In this document: one piece after another, positions 19,258-31,330 of the stretch
Numbering within the stretch: position 1 is the stretch's first letter
Layout of the letters: the number at the start of each line of letters is the position of its first letter
From: Zopfochytrium polystomum
Taxonomy: Eukaryota; Chytridiomycota; Chytridiomycetes; Chytridiales; Chytridiaceae
DNA length: 64,000 nucleotides
Direction: 5' to 3'
Assembly: GCA_025765615.1 (NCBI GenBank)
Contig: JAIVFJ010000233.1
Coordinates: forward strand, 32,194-96,193
Made by a program: the position numbers and the translations under genes
The notes under the pieces: generated by a model
Seen by the model: only the letters and a program-made list of their open reading frames with translations
Database searches by the model: none
Told to the model about the DNA's origin: nothing

Positions 19258-20740
19258 TCACGAAGCTAGTTCGCGCCTGAACTGCTTATACTGGGAGACG
19301 TAGAACACAACAATGCCCGCCTGTATGCAGAAGCTGGATAGAATCACTCGACTAGTTAGATCAGGCCACATCTATCTCTCCCAACCCCAACTCACACATT
19401 CCACTTCTGCCCCCCACCCCAGCGCAATAAACTCACAAGTACACCGAATTCGACGCCACATACGCCGCAAACGCGGAATCCGTGCCCTGCGGCATGGCGG
19501 CCTCGACGACCTTTGCGGCGACAAAGACGCCGGCGGCGACGGCGAGGCAGACAAGGATCCAGCCGAGAGAGCTGCGGACGGCGCGTGCGGCGCCGACGCG
19601 GAGGTGCCGCTCGACGTCGGCGAGGGGGTCCGTGTCTCGACCGGCGGCGGCGACGGCGCTGGGCCCCGGGCCTGCGGGGTTGACGGCGACCAGCGGGAGC
19701 GGCGGGTGCTGTTGCGGGGACGAGGACGCCGGGTCGCGGGACGGGGACCAGAGGCGGTCGAGCGAGGACGCGGAGCGCGAGGACTTGTAGTCGGATCCCG
19801 GGCGCGAGGAGCGGACGGGAGCGTGGTCTGGGGATTGCGGCGAGGACGGCGCGGGCGGGGGCGGGGGCGGGTGGGCGTCCGGGTTGGAGTTTGCGCGCCA
19901 CCTGTTGTCGAGGGAGATGCGTTCGGCGCGGGCACGGCTCAGGTTGAGGAGGGATGGGCCGACGGTTTCTCGGAGGGCCTTTGAGAAGGCGAGCCAGGCG
20001 GCCACGATGAAGGCGAGGAGGGCGACGAAGAGGACCACGGTGGCGACGATGGTGACCCATTGGGCGGCCTTGTACTGTCGGAAGAGAGAGTCTGCGGCCG
20101 CAGGGTCCGACTCAAATAGCAGCCGGTCGTCGGCGGAGCCGTAGATTACGATAGGGACTGCGTAAAAGACGCCCGTGACGGGAAGACCGTAGAGAAGGTT
20201 GAGGTAGAGCTGCAGGTTGGGGACGAGGCGGGCCATTGGGCTCAGGAATGCGTGCATAAAGAGGGTGATGGTGATAGTTGTGAACAAAACGGTGATACCC
20301 AAGAGGGTGCTATTTTTTGTGGGTTGTTTGTGAGTTTACTAGGAGGGACATCTGCCGGAGGACGGAGGGCGGTCACTCACTACATCGGAAAGGGCCGTGT
20401 GAGGCGGAGGAAGACGAGGGAGCCGGCAGAGCATGCAGCGGTGCAGACGCACGCGATCACACTGGCGGCCATGGTGAAGCTGGAGCTCTGGCGTTTGCGT
20501 CGAGCGACGTAGATCAGGACGGTGAGGACGTGGACGCCTACGGCCGCGTTGATCGCACAAAGCGCCGCAAAGATCTCGACTGGGTGCGGGAACGAGCGAG
20601 GGAAAACGAGCAGAGAAATTAGGACGCAGCACGCTTGCTCTCACACACACTCACACACACACACTCTCTCTCTCTCTCTCCATCTATCTCTCTATCAGTC
20701 GCTCGCTTACTCGTCCTGTAGAATGCGGGGCCTGCGGCGG
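19258..20740 (-). CDS. multi-pass membrane protein (paralogue of 15.8-17.1 kb)
   Basis: Three 3' exons close in phase: about 20381-20582 (hydrophobic 'ALCAINAAVGVHVLTVLIYV', ending at a GTGAGT donor), 19437-20309 ('LLGITVLFTTITITLFMHAF', later helices, then a long Ser/Pro-rich region and 'GWILVCLAVAAGVFVAAKVV'), and 19258-19351 (final helix 'QAGIVVFYVSQYKQFRRE'). An upstream exon near 20715-20740 with a GTAAGC donor fits in phase, but no ATG was found in that frame, so the N-terminus lies further upstream or was misread. About six to seven membrane segments with a large hydrophilic insert before the last two. Family and function are not recognised. Confidence 0.65.
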
Positions 20741-21125
20741 CTGCGTGACAGGGGAGATCGTGGCCCTGTGTCTTGCATGGGGCGGCGGCGGTCTGAAGAG
20801 GAGGGGCTGAAGGGGCGAGACATGGAAAGAAGGGTGTCAGTAGAGAGGAGGACAAGGAACGAAACAATGAGGTATAGAGAGTCGATCGATGCCGACCGAC
20901 GACGGCGTCGTGTTGCGGCGTGTCGGCCGTTGAACGAACGAACCAACCTCACCTTCGGGGTCGTTCATCCCTCTCAGGCGGACGGCGGCGGCGGGCGGCG
21001 GCCGATTCCAGACACGTGACTTTTGCAGTTGTTGCTTGTCTACTTTATTTTGTATGTACTTTTTCTTTTTTTTTTTTTTTGTGAAGGCGGGGGACTTCGG
21101 ATTCCGAGACGTTTTGGCGGCGAGC

Positions 21126-21161
<36 letters not shown>

Positions 21162-22022
21162 TAGACCTGATAGACGGGCAGACTGACGGACTGAGACAGT
21201 TGGAGAAGCCGATTGGCTCTTTTGGTCGTTTTGGTTCAGACACTTGCTGGAGCGAGTGTGAGTAGTCGACACGCCACCTTTGAACAGTCGGTCAGTCAGT
21301 CAGTCAGTCAGTCAGTGCAGTGAGAAGTGCGTAGGCGTTGAGAAAATTGTCATCTCGGCAGGGGCAAATAGTGGGTGTGCGGAAGATACGACTGAGCAGC
21401 AGCAGCAGCAGAAGAGAAGCGGAACTGGGACAGGGTTTGGAGGGCGCCGCCCTCGATGTCTCGAAGATCATCCCATCCAGAGAGGTGGGCGAGGTGAAAA
21501 TGGGGGGACGCGGGAAGGGAATGTTGTTGCTTCGAAACACTGCCTGTTCGCCGAATCCAAGGAGTGCGGAGAAGAGCAGGGCCATTTGGCGCCGAGGCGA
21601 TTGACGTCACGTCCTGAACCTCGCTCGCTCCTCATAGTTTTCCCGCCGACCTCGGCGGACCACGGTCCGACCTGCTGACGCCGCTGATCGTCGTTGCTCG
21701 CTGTCAAGTGGGGCGTGAAAAGGTGGTGCGCGGCGTGGTGGGGCAAGGAGGCGCACGTCGTGTCGTCGGCCACGGACGTCCGGAGGGCGGTCGCGCTGTT
21801 GCCGTGTTCTTTGGGCTCGACACTTGAGCCCAATGCTGGTTGAACCAGGATCTCGATCCAGGAGATCTTGGCTCCTTTCGCGATCGTCGCCCAACCCCCA
21901 TCCCATCACACCCTTCGTCCTGCCTCAGCGCCATTGAAGGCCGCCACTCACCTCTTGAGCCTTCCCCGCCACCACAACGCTCCTTTTCCCCCCAACGGCC
22001 TAGCCCGAACCCCCTCACGGGA
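20741..22022. other. intergenic, simple repeats
   Basis: CA and CT runs (20641-20690, within the intron or 5' part of the preceding gene), a T-run (21066-21080), AGAC tetranucleotides (about 21130-21163) and CAGT tetranucleotides (about 21291-21317). No convincing gene. This is the promoter side of the TIR-NB-ARC-TPR gene. Confidence 0.6.
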
Positions 22023-25000
22023 ATGCCCAGCTTCATCAATATATTCCGATTCAGCCGCCTCTTCCAGTCCCGTCGCGCCTCGCAGGACTCGCCCAACTCG
22101 ATCCTTGCGCCGGCGCAGCCCGCCGCTCAAGCACTTGGTAATCGGCCACTGTTATAACAGATGCTTTGCAAACGGTTTTCCTTACTTACCTTTTGCAACT
22201 CAACAGCTTCGAATTCTCCCTCCCTCCCAGACCAGCCCCTTCCGTCCGTGAAATCCGTCAAGAAGCGCGACGGAAATCGTCCGACTGGGTGCCGCAAGCA
22301 CCAGTCCGCCGTGCACGACTATTTCATCTCTTACCGCGTGGATCGGTCTCCGTCGGACAAGGCACAGTCGGGGCTAGCGTTCGCTCTGCACACCGGCCTG
22401 GAAGCTGCAGGCGATCGGCTGGTGGCGGGCGGGATCAGGGTTTACCTGGACCGGCTGTGCATCAGGGAGGGCGCGCTGTGGGAGGAGGAGTTTGTGGCGG
22501 GCCTGCGCGGATCGCAAGCCGTCGTGTTGCTTTTGAGTCGCAAGTCGTGGGACATTTTGGTGAAAAACTTGACGAATGGGGTGAGATTCACTTTTTGCAC
22601 AATTCCTGTTGCCTGCTGCTTACTTCCAACGATTTGCTTTGTGGGTATGCAGAAAACTGACAATGTCTTGAAAGAAATAGAGCTTGCAATTCAGTGTCAA
22701 AAGAAAATCATTCCTCTTTGTGTAAAAGCGGAGGTAATGGAAATAGTTCACTAGCAAAATTTGATCATCCTCTCCTCACCAGGGCGACGCCGATCACTTT
22801 GACCTCCGCAATGAAAATCTGTCGAACCTCAACAGCCCCAACTTTACCAACTTGAAGCAGGCAGTCCAAGCACTCCAGACCCTCCCAATGATCCCAGTCG
22901 ACTCCCACGCCCCACAACTTGCATTCTACCGCGTCCTGAGTGCTTTGCATCCAGCCGAAATTTCGACGCAGTCGCTCTCAGGTGTACCCCAACCCTTGGT
23001 CGGATACCGCACCGACGCCGCCAGGATGACGCAGATGCTGGGGAGCCTGGCTCAGTCCGGCCACTGCATCCTGACCGGAATCGGCGGAATCGGCAAGTCA
23101 ACGCTCGCCCAGATGTTTGTGCAGTTTGCCACCGCCCAGCGGCAGCTGAGCACGTCCGCTACTGCTGCCGACGACGTCTTTGCCGGCGCCGTACTGTACG
23201 AGCGGGTGTTCTGGATCAACTGCCGGACCGCCGAGACCGCCGTGGGCAGCCTTCGCGCGGGGTTTGGTACGACGGACTACGACAAGACTCTCAAGGCGTT
23301 CCGGAAGTGCGTGTCAGGGAGTGGACGGTTTCTTTTCGTGTTTGACGGCTTGGACGACACGGCGGTTGTCGACGGGCTGTTTGAGCCGCTGGACGATCGC
23401 CGCGGCGGTTCCACCTGCGGCGGCGACTTTATCGTGACCACTAGGCTGGAGCGCCTTCCAGGCGGCGCTTTTGCAAGGGCCATTGCAACGAGGTCCGCCG
23501 CTCCGGCTGCGAGCATCATCAAAGCGAGCTTGTGGAGCTCCGAAGTTGTTAGAGCGTACCTCCTTGACCGCTGCCCGGCTCTCGCGAGCGCGGAGCACTC
23601 TTTGGACGTCTTTGACCGGTTCATCGAGAGGCTGGGGGGGTACCCTATTGTCATTGAGCAGTTGGTGGCGTATTTCAACATGAAGCAGCCGGCCGTCGGT
23701 GATTTGGAGCTGACCCTCGAGGCGGTGCTGAGTGATGCGGACAACAGTCGACAAACGTCATTGGTGGAGCTGGTGCGGCTCAGCTTGAAGGGTTTGGAGG
23801 AGACTATCGCGGGGAGGATGGCAATCATGCTGTTTGGCTGCATTGGGTGGTTGGACGGATCAAGGCTGCAGCCGCAGCTGCTTAAGGCTTGTGTCAAGGA
23901 GATTCGAAAGCTCCTTGACGAAGAGGATGGTGAAGTCGATGGTGAGTGCAAAAAGTTTCCTCTGCTTCTTCTTTGAATGCGAAATGTGACCTAATGCGCC
24001 CCTTCTTCTCCTCATCACAGTTTTGGTTATCTTCAAGCGTCTGAGCACCGCCGGCATCTTGCGCCAGGTGTCAGTGGACGGCACTTACGCGGTCCACAAC
24101 CTGCACCAAACTATTATCCGCGACATGGCGGAAAAAGTTACCACCGTCGACACGTCCGGTGCCTACAACGCCACCTGCGCAGCATACCTCGGCGTCATGT
24201 CCAGAACGCGCGAGTTTTCGACCCAACAAGCCGACATGGCGAGCCACTCCCAATTCCTGGCAGGACCGCCAGACCGTCTGCCTCCCGGAGCCGACTCGCT
24301 CCTGCGGCAGCAGATGCAGTGCTTGGACGCTGCGCTGGACCGGTTCTTTTCGCGGCTCGAGAGCGCAAACACCAAGCTACAGCGTCTGGTCGAAGACGCT
24401 GCGGCGACACTGGGAACGCGGCAGCACGCGCTGGTCGCGAGCGTCCTACACGAGCTGGGCGCGACGGAGCGGCGGCAGGGGCGGTACGTCGACGGAATGC
24501 GGCACTTGCAGGAGGCGCTCGACGTGCGGGTGGCGGTGCACGGAACACGCGTACACGCGGAGGTGGCGGCGACGGTGGGCGCGATGGGTCTCATTGCGTT
24601 GCGGCAGGGGCGGTACGAGGACGCGCTGGCACACTTCCACGAGGCGCTGGATACGACGGTAGCGGTTTTTGGCACGCGGGTGCACGACGAAGCGGCGGCG
24701 GCGCTGGGCGGGATGGGCGGGGTCGCCGTGCGGCAGGGCCAGTACGCGGCCGCGCTCGAGTACTTTCGCGAGGCGCTCGACATCACGGCCAAAGTGCTGG
24801 GCACGCGGGTACGCTCCGAGGTCGGCAACTTGCTGAACAATATGGGCGTCGCGGCGCTTCGGCTCGGCCGGTACGGCGAGTCGTCGCGGTACTACCGCGA
24901 AGCACACGACATTTTTGTCGAGGTGTACGGGACGCGGGAGCACGCGTCTGTCGCCGGTACGCTGCATGGGCTCGGGTTGGCCGCGATGCGGCTTGGCGAC

Positions 25001-25516
25001 TTTGAGCAGGCGCGAGCTATCTACACCGAGTCGCTGGTCACCCAGGAAAAAGTGTTTGGCACGCGGGTCCACGAGGAGGTCGCCGCGACGCTGCGGTTCC
25101 TGGGCGAGGCCGCGCTGGCGCAGGGCCATCTGGACGAGGCGTTTGGGTACCTGTCGGAATCGCTCGACATCAAGGTCCAGGTGTTTGGCACGCGCCGGCA
25201 CGGCTCGGTGGCAAAGTCGCTGGCGGGGTTGGGCAGGGTTGCGCAGCTCCAGGGCCGCGACGGCGAGGCGCTCGGGTTCTGCCGGGAGGCGTTGCAGACG
25301 TACGTGGAGGTATATGGGACTCGCGTCCACGACGACGTGGCTGAGGTCCTGCGAATCCTGGGGGACGTCCACCTCGCGGAGCGGCAGTATGGCAGCGCTA
25401 TCGAGTGCTTTGAAGAATCTCTCGCCATCATGGACAAAACGGCGCCGAGTCATTCCGACATTGGGAAGATTAAGGAGAGCTTGAGGGTTGCTCGTGAAGG
25501 GTTGTCGGAAACGTGA
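22023..25516 (+). CDS. TIR-NB-ARC-TPR STAND protein (NLR-like)
   Basis: Five exons (22023-22137, 22207-22580, 22653-22733, 22783-23941, 24021-25516) close exactly in phase to give 1074 aa. A TIR domain spans about residues 74-190: 'HDYFISYRVDRS', 'GGIRVYLDRLCIREGALWEE', 'AVVLLLSRKSW', 'LKEIELAIQCQKKIIPLCV'. The NB-ARC/STAND NTPase has the P-loop 'GIGGIGKST' (289-297), Walker B 'FLFVFDGLDD' (373-382), sensor-like 'FIVTTRLERL' (about 404-413) and a GxP motif 'LGGYPIVIEQL' (474-484). From about 713 to 1049 there are eight 42-residue TPRs of kinesin-light-chain type, each with a 'FGTRVHxEVAATL'-like linker. STAND NTPases oligomerise on ligand recognition; TIR domains often cleave NAD+. A role in non-self sensing or regulated cell death is inferred. 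A decayed tail copy is at 14205-14345. Confidence 0.95.
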
Positions 25517-26092
25517 TATTTCTTTTTTTTTTATTTGTTTTCAGAGTTCCCGACGGCGGTTTTCTGCATCTCATCATCGTTACTGCAACGCATCGCATGG
25601 ACTCTTTTGGGAAGGCCTTCTTTCCCGATGTCACTTCCGAGACCATACTTATTCTTTTTTGCATTTCGACGTGTCGCTGTAAGGGGCGAATCTATTCTTC
25701 ATCTGCGTTATTTTCTACTCACTTCCGCGAGGCTTCTCCCACAACAAAAGCAAAATAGTCTTATCACTTTTCTGCCAACAAACCCCTGCTAATCTGAGGG
25801 CGCCGCATTGGGGAGCTGGTGATATCTCATTAGAAAAAAAGTATGCCGGCTATGGTGGTGTCCTTCGCTGGGGTTTCATTCGCTTAAGCTCCTTCTTGCG
25901 GACTGGGTTAAACACGACTGCGTAACCACGAGTAATATAAAAACAGTCGACGCACTGAGTACGTCGCTCTTCCCAGTGGAGGAAGCCCACGCGCCAGAAT
26001 ACAAAGTCCTATGCTCGGTTCCAACCCAACTCGCTTAAATCACACACTCACGCCTGGCACGCACAGAACGCGCCTCCGTCAAGCACACACCG
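25517..26092. other. intergenic, part of a segmental duplication
   Basis: About 25930-26092 resembles 29380-29544 (for example 'catgctcggt' and 'caactcgct'), so the duplication that created the two membrane genes extends into the 3' flank. No gene is seen. Confidence 0.5.
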
Positions 26093-27910
26093 TCAAATCC
26101 TACATTCATGATTGTTCGCCGTCTCAACACCCGACTTTGAGTTTTCCACTTTGGATGATTGGAGGATGGACACATCGACGTGCACTTGCTGCTGCATCTC
26201 GGCCAGCAGCTTTCTGACGCGGTCCGAGTCGGTCAGGAGGACGATGATCATGATGCACCCGGGGAGCTGCAGAAACATCCTGTAGTTTTTTTATATTGTG
26301 TTAAAGGATTCCATTTGGTTTTAGTTGCCAACGTTCCAAGTTTGAAGGAAACATTAAGCTCTCAGTCACAAATCCACAAAATTTTGCACTGACCACGCTG
26401 AACGGAAGAACGTCAAGAAAACCAAAGAATTAGCGCATGCTCATGCATTAGTACAGAGTGGTGTTAAAATGGAAAAAGTCTCACCGACACTTGTTGGGTA
26501 GAAGTAACCAGCTAAACACAACTCCCAAGAAAACAGTCAGAATAATTGCTAGCTCAGGTCGAGACAAACGAAAACACTCGGAGCAAAGGGTCAAGCATGC
26601 GAACCTGTCGAAATGTAAAACATCAGAACAGCTCCCGAGAAGCAAGCGCAGCGGAGAAAGGCGTCCAGGTAGAGCGAGATGGTTGGCTTCACGTTATTTA
26701 CTTTGCCCATCACAGAGATGATTCGATACTGTGACGCCACGAAGAAAAACGTGTCGAGCGCGCAGACGGACACGATCAAAGCAGTTGAGGTCTTTCCTTG
26801 AGTGGGGTCTGGTACCGTACTGTGGTTTGCCTGTTTGAGACGCGTAAGCTCGTCATTGGATCAGCAGGGCAAATGGAGTGAGAGATTGAAGTGAAGGGGC
26901 AGAGGTTGGACGCCCTTTGTGGAAGTTGAGAGGCCGTTGATAATACCTTGAGGTTGTTGGTGAGGAGTGTCGAATCTTTGCGATATGAATACCGTACATT
27001 TTATTGAAAAAAAACGGTCAATTCCATCTGTATCCACTTACCAGCCCTTGAGGCGAGAGTATTTTAGTGTGTGTCATCAGAAAAAAAATTGAAGGAAAGA
27101 AAGATGCCTACACGTTCAATGTGAACTCGTACAACGCAACCGCGCCAGCGACCGCCCAATGCCAGTGTGCTTTTCCAGGTACAAGCAGAATCAAAGCTTT
27201 GTAAGCCGCATGGTAGGCGAGGCACGCAAACTAACAGTTATTGAACGGCGCCAACTTTAGTACAGGAAAAAACATTTGAAATACTCGGCACATTTCTCTT
27301 CCCGCTAATCCCATCCCGTGCCTACCATTGCGGCCGTAGCAACTGAGACAGCAAAGAAAAGGAATCAACTGCTCGTGCGACAAGAAAAGAAAAGAAAATG
27401 GCGCAAAAAAAATAAAAATAATAATACAGAACAAACTCAACTCATCGAAATACGGCCAAAGTCGACGATCTGCCCAATGTTATCGCTATTCGCGTACTCC
27501 AGCCAGTGGAGGAATCGCGCTCCGAAAGCAGACTGGGCAAAGTAAAAGAACAGGGCAGCCCAGATCGAGGCTCTCATGTGCAGGCTTTCGATCCGGTCGA
27601 TCTGCTCGCGGAAGCAGACGGCCTGGTTGTGGTTGGGAGGGAGGTGAGGTGGAGAAGGGTGAGGAGCGATCGTGGATAGTGCGGTAGTTTACGAAACACT
27701 GCCGTGACATGCGTGTTGGAACATCAGAGAAGGACACTCACAATGACAGTGCTCAGCACCGCTCCCGCGATAACCTGATTCCCAGCGCTCCTGCGACGAT
27801 AGAACCAAACGTATCGTGCCGTTTCAGCTTGGATAGGGCCTTTCAAGTTCCCAAGAAGCGAGTGATGCTTACCAGTTTTCCGACATCACAGTATGCGCTG
27901 TATGTTACAC
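26093..27910 (-). CDS. multi-pass membrane protein, copy 1
   Basis: Exons are recognised by comparison with copy 2 (29545-31330). In order: '..YSAYCDVGKL' (donor near 27870), 'SAGNQVIAGAVLSTVI' (27739-27790), 'AVCFREQIDRIESLHMRASI' through 'DNIGQIVDFGR' (about 27620-27435), 'FACLAYHAAYKALILLVPGK' (about 27236-27110), 'STLLTNNLK', 'ALIVSVCALDTFFFVASQYR' (about 26830-26600), 'ELAIILTVFLGVVFSWLLL' (about 26555-26485), and the last exon 'FLQLPGCIMIIVLLTDSDRV' ending at 26093. Seven or so hydrophobic segments. The donor of the FREQ exon is GTTGAG where copy 2 has GTGAGT, so this copy may splice poorly. The N-terminal exon was not found. Family unknown. Confidence 0.6.
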
Positions 27911-28784
27911 ACCTCCTTTTCAATGCAAGGGAGCGGTGGGCGGGCTTTGGATGGGGAGGGCCTCTTGTCAACGTGTTCCTGAGGGGTGTGGAAAGGGAAC
28001 ACGAAGACAGCTTGGGCCACACTTGTATATTATAACAGGATTTTTCCTGGCCAACAATCGAGTGATCCGCAGAGCGGCACAAAACGAGAACGCTGTGAAG
28101 ACAAAATTACACCCAAAAAGCACCTCGCTCGCAGTGTTGCAGGAATGCTAGCTATATTGCTGAGGCGAATGAGAAGGTCGCGCATATTCATAGGTGGTCA
28201 ACTGCTCCCGTCGGGTACTGCGTGCGTTCCACAGTCGCTTTTCCTCAAAAGCCCTATCAGGGGGTGCTGGTCTTCTTGCGGAGAAGATCGCAGACGATAA
28301 TCCGAACTACACTCACATTGACCCTGCCTTGGAATGCTCCTACTGAAACTTCATTGAGGCCCTCCTGTCGATGACTTCGCCAAACGTCAAGTGCCAGTTG
28401 GGGAAAGGGAGTGTTCGAGACTCACCAGTATTCTGATTGAGAGCCGTGGACGTCAAATTTCGATTCGAACTATTTGGCCATCCACGTTCACCCAATTTGC
28501 ACAAACCTGATCCCATAATGAAAGTTCTTGTCAACGCGTTAATTGCCGATGGGATTGCTGCTACCTCACGACTTTCTCTTTCCGCTTTGAAGGCAGCGGC
28601 CGTACTCCACTGTGACTGCAGCAAGACCCATCAATCCCTCTGGAACCCATCGACAAGAACATAACCATTATCAAATCAACCCGAAGGGAACAGCCAGTCG
28701 CAGGCGGAAATACAATCAACTGAGTATTATGCCCAAAAGTGGGACAAAAAAATTCAAGTGACCGCGTCGCGGCGCCTTGTTTTG
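27911..28784. other. intergenic or unrecognised 5' exons
   Basis: The missing N-terminal exon(s) of membrane protein copy 1 should lie here, but no frame stands out. Nothing else is seen. Confidence 0.4.
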
Positions 28785-29140
28785 TTAGTTGAAGTGCGAT
28801 TGAAGAGAAGTGTTGGTGGTGGTAGTAGTCTGGTGGTGGTGAGTGGTGGTGGTTGTGCAGTTAGAGGAGAAGGAGGAGGAGTCTTTCAATATTTTGCTTA
28901 GCTTACACTTCGATGTTTTACTAAAGAGCGCTCCTAATTCTCTCTTCATCTTTTCATATTCTTCACTTTTCCGCCCGGCTTCGGCAGTACGCGGCAGAAA
29001 AGCTGCACTCTCCCTGGGCACTGGGGAAAAGCCAAAACTTGGATTGAAAGAACCGAACACCACTTGGACGTAGATGTTCACGACCGTAAATGCCGACAAT
29101 CCGGAAGCAAAGCGCATAATTAAAAAGACAGAAGAGAGGA
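28785..29140 (-). other. possible terminal exon of an unidentified gene
   Basis: A minus-strand frame starts with a hydrophobic segment 'SGLSAFTVVNIYVQVVFGSF', continues with a charged Lys/Glu-rich helix, and ends in a His/Thr-rich low-complexity tail with a stop at 28785. Codon use looks less random than the surroundings, but I could not attach upstream exons. It may be a fragment of another membrane gene. Confidence 0.25.
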
Positions 29141-29544
29141 AAGGGAGGTAACAAGAAGGGCCGGAATCAGCTTGCGAGCGCGTACGGAAGACGGAGAAGA
29201 AAGAGAGACACATTGGCGGCACAGGTACATTAACCGGCCAGAGTGTCGCACTGGCCTCATTCTCAGGTTCAATTTGGTTTCCAGATTGTCATTTTCTTTC
29301 GATAACAAAGCCTTCCGCTGCGACGGCGTAGGTCGCAAATGCTTCATCCGTTGAAAGCTGGTTTCTGGCAGACTGGGCTGAAAATCTATTCAAAACAGAA
29401 CGACGTAGAACCTGCGAGGACGTGAAAACGTCTGCACTATAGCTTTGCTAAAATCATTGAAAATCGCATGCTCGGTCCCAAAGAACAACTCGCTCAAATC
29501 GCCAGCTCGCGTGCGGCAAGCACAGAGTCCCCGCCAAGCATATA

Positions 29545-31330
29545 TCAAATACTACTTTCCGCCTTGAGCAGAGTTCCCGGAGACCTTGAGTTTTCCAGCT
29601 TGGATGATTTGAGGATGGACACATCGAGGTGGCCCTGCTGCTGCATCTCGGCCAGAAGCTTTCTGACGCGGTCCGAGTCGGTCAGGAGGACGATGATCAT
29701 GATGCACCCGGGGAGCTGCAGAAAGACCCTGTTAGTTTGTTTTGGTTTTAGTTGCCGACATTCCAAGTTCGAAGGTGAACGAGCTGAAAATTTCTCTCGG
29801 ACAAAGCCGGCAAATTTTGTACTGACCACGCTGCGATGGATCAAGCGAGAGTATAAATACGTCAAGAGAATAAAAGAATTAGCGTATGTATATTCTAAAG
29901 GGAGTGGCATTTCGTTGAAAAGGGAAAATAATCTCACCGACATTTGTTGGGTAGAAGTAACCAGCTAAGCACAACTCCCAAGAAAGCAGTCAGAATGATT
30001 GCTAGCTGCACTCGGAGCAAAGGGTCAAGCATGCTAACCTGTCGAAATATAAAACATCAAAACAGCTCCCGAGAAGCAAGCGCAGCGGAGGAAGGCGTCC
30101 AGGTAGAGCGAGATGGTTGGCTTCACGTTATTTACTTTGCCCATCACAGAGATGATTCGATATTGCGACGCCACGAAGAAAAACGTGTCGAGCGCGCAGA
30201 CGGACACGATCAAAGCAGTTGCGATCTTTTCTTGAGTGGGGTCTGGTACCGTACCGAGGTTTGCCTGTTTCAAAAACGTCAGCTCATCATCGTGTTTTGA
30301 GTCAGCAGGGCAAAGAATGGAGTGAGAGCGCGAAAATAGAAGGTCAGAGGTTGGACGCTGTTTTTGAAAGAAGAGAGACCAGTGATCCAACCTTCAGATT
30401 ATTGCTGAAAAGCGTCGAGCCTCCGCAAAATAAACGCCATAGACTAAATTGAACACCATTGAACTCAGTCTGTTGCCACTTACCAGCCCTTCATGTGAAA
30501 AATGGTCGAAAAGTTGCGATCAGACAAACGTGTGAGCAAAAATGTTTGCATACACGTTCAATGCGAACTCGTACAAAGCAACCGCGCCAGCGACTACCCA
30601 ATGCCAGTGCGTTCTTCCGGGCGCCAGCAGAATGAAAGCTCGGTAAGCGGCGTGGTAGGCGAGGCACGCGAACTACCAATTAAAAATGCCCCGGCGTGAA
30701 CACTTGGTACTCAAAAAATACGCAGAAAAACCCCCTTCCCGTTGGGCCGGCCCATTCTTACCATCGCACCCATCAAAACTAAAAACAAAAGGAATGAACA
30801 GTAGAAGTGAGCAGCGCGTGCGAAAGCACTTGGTAGGAGAAAAACATAATGAGAGAGCCAACATCGTAAAAAACTCACTTGTCGGAACCCGGCCAAAGTC
30901 AAAGATTTGCCCAATGTTGTCGCGATCTGCGTAATCCAACCAGTAGTGGAACCGCGCCCCGAAAGCAGACTGGACAAAGTAAAAGAACAGGGCTGCCCAG
31001 ATCGAGACTTTCATGTGCAGGCTTTCGATCCGGTCGATCTGCTCGCGGAAACAGATGGCCTGGTTGGGTGAGGCGCGTGATCGCACGCGAGGGTGAGGCC
31101 GGTCCGAAGAGGAAAGTAACGTTAACATTGCGATGACCGCGACCGCTCTGTCTGCAAAAATCAGATAATGGCACTCACAACGACAGTGCTAAGCACAGCT
31201 CCGGCGATGGCCTGATTCCCAGCGCTCCTACGTAGGTTGTGTCAGCTTGGACATGGACTTCGAAAGGTTGAGAGCCAATGTCTCTCACCAGTTTTCCGAC
31301 ATTGAAGTAGTATTTATGTTGTGCACTTCT
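29545..31330 (-). CDS. multi-pass membrane protein, copy 2
   Basis: Same exon order as copy 1: '..KYYFNVGKL', 'SAGNQAIAGAVLSTVV' (31179-31227), 'AICFREQIDRIESLHMKVSI' through 'DNIGQIFDFGRVP' (30879-31059), a 17-nt microexon (30762-30778), 'FACLAYHAAYRAFILLAPGR' (about 30556-30672), a very short exon ending in a GTAAGT donor near 30480, 'STLFSNNLK', 'ALIVSVCALDTFFFVASQYR' and following (about 30270-30045), 'QLAIILTAFLGVVLSWLLL' (about 29942-30010), and the last exon with 'FLQLPGCIMIIVLLTDSDRV', stop at 29545. About seven membrane segments; the last exon adds a cytosolic helical tail. Splice sites are canonical here, so this is the better-preserved copy. N-terminal exon unresolved; family unknown. 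Confidence 0.65.
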
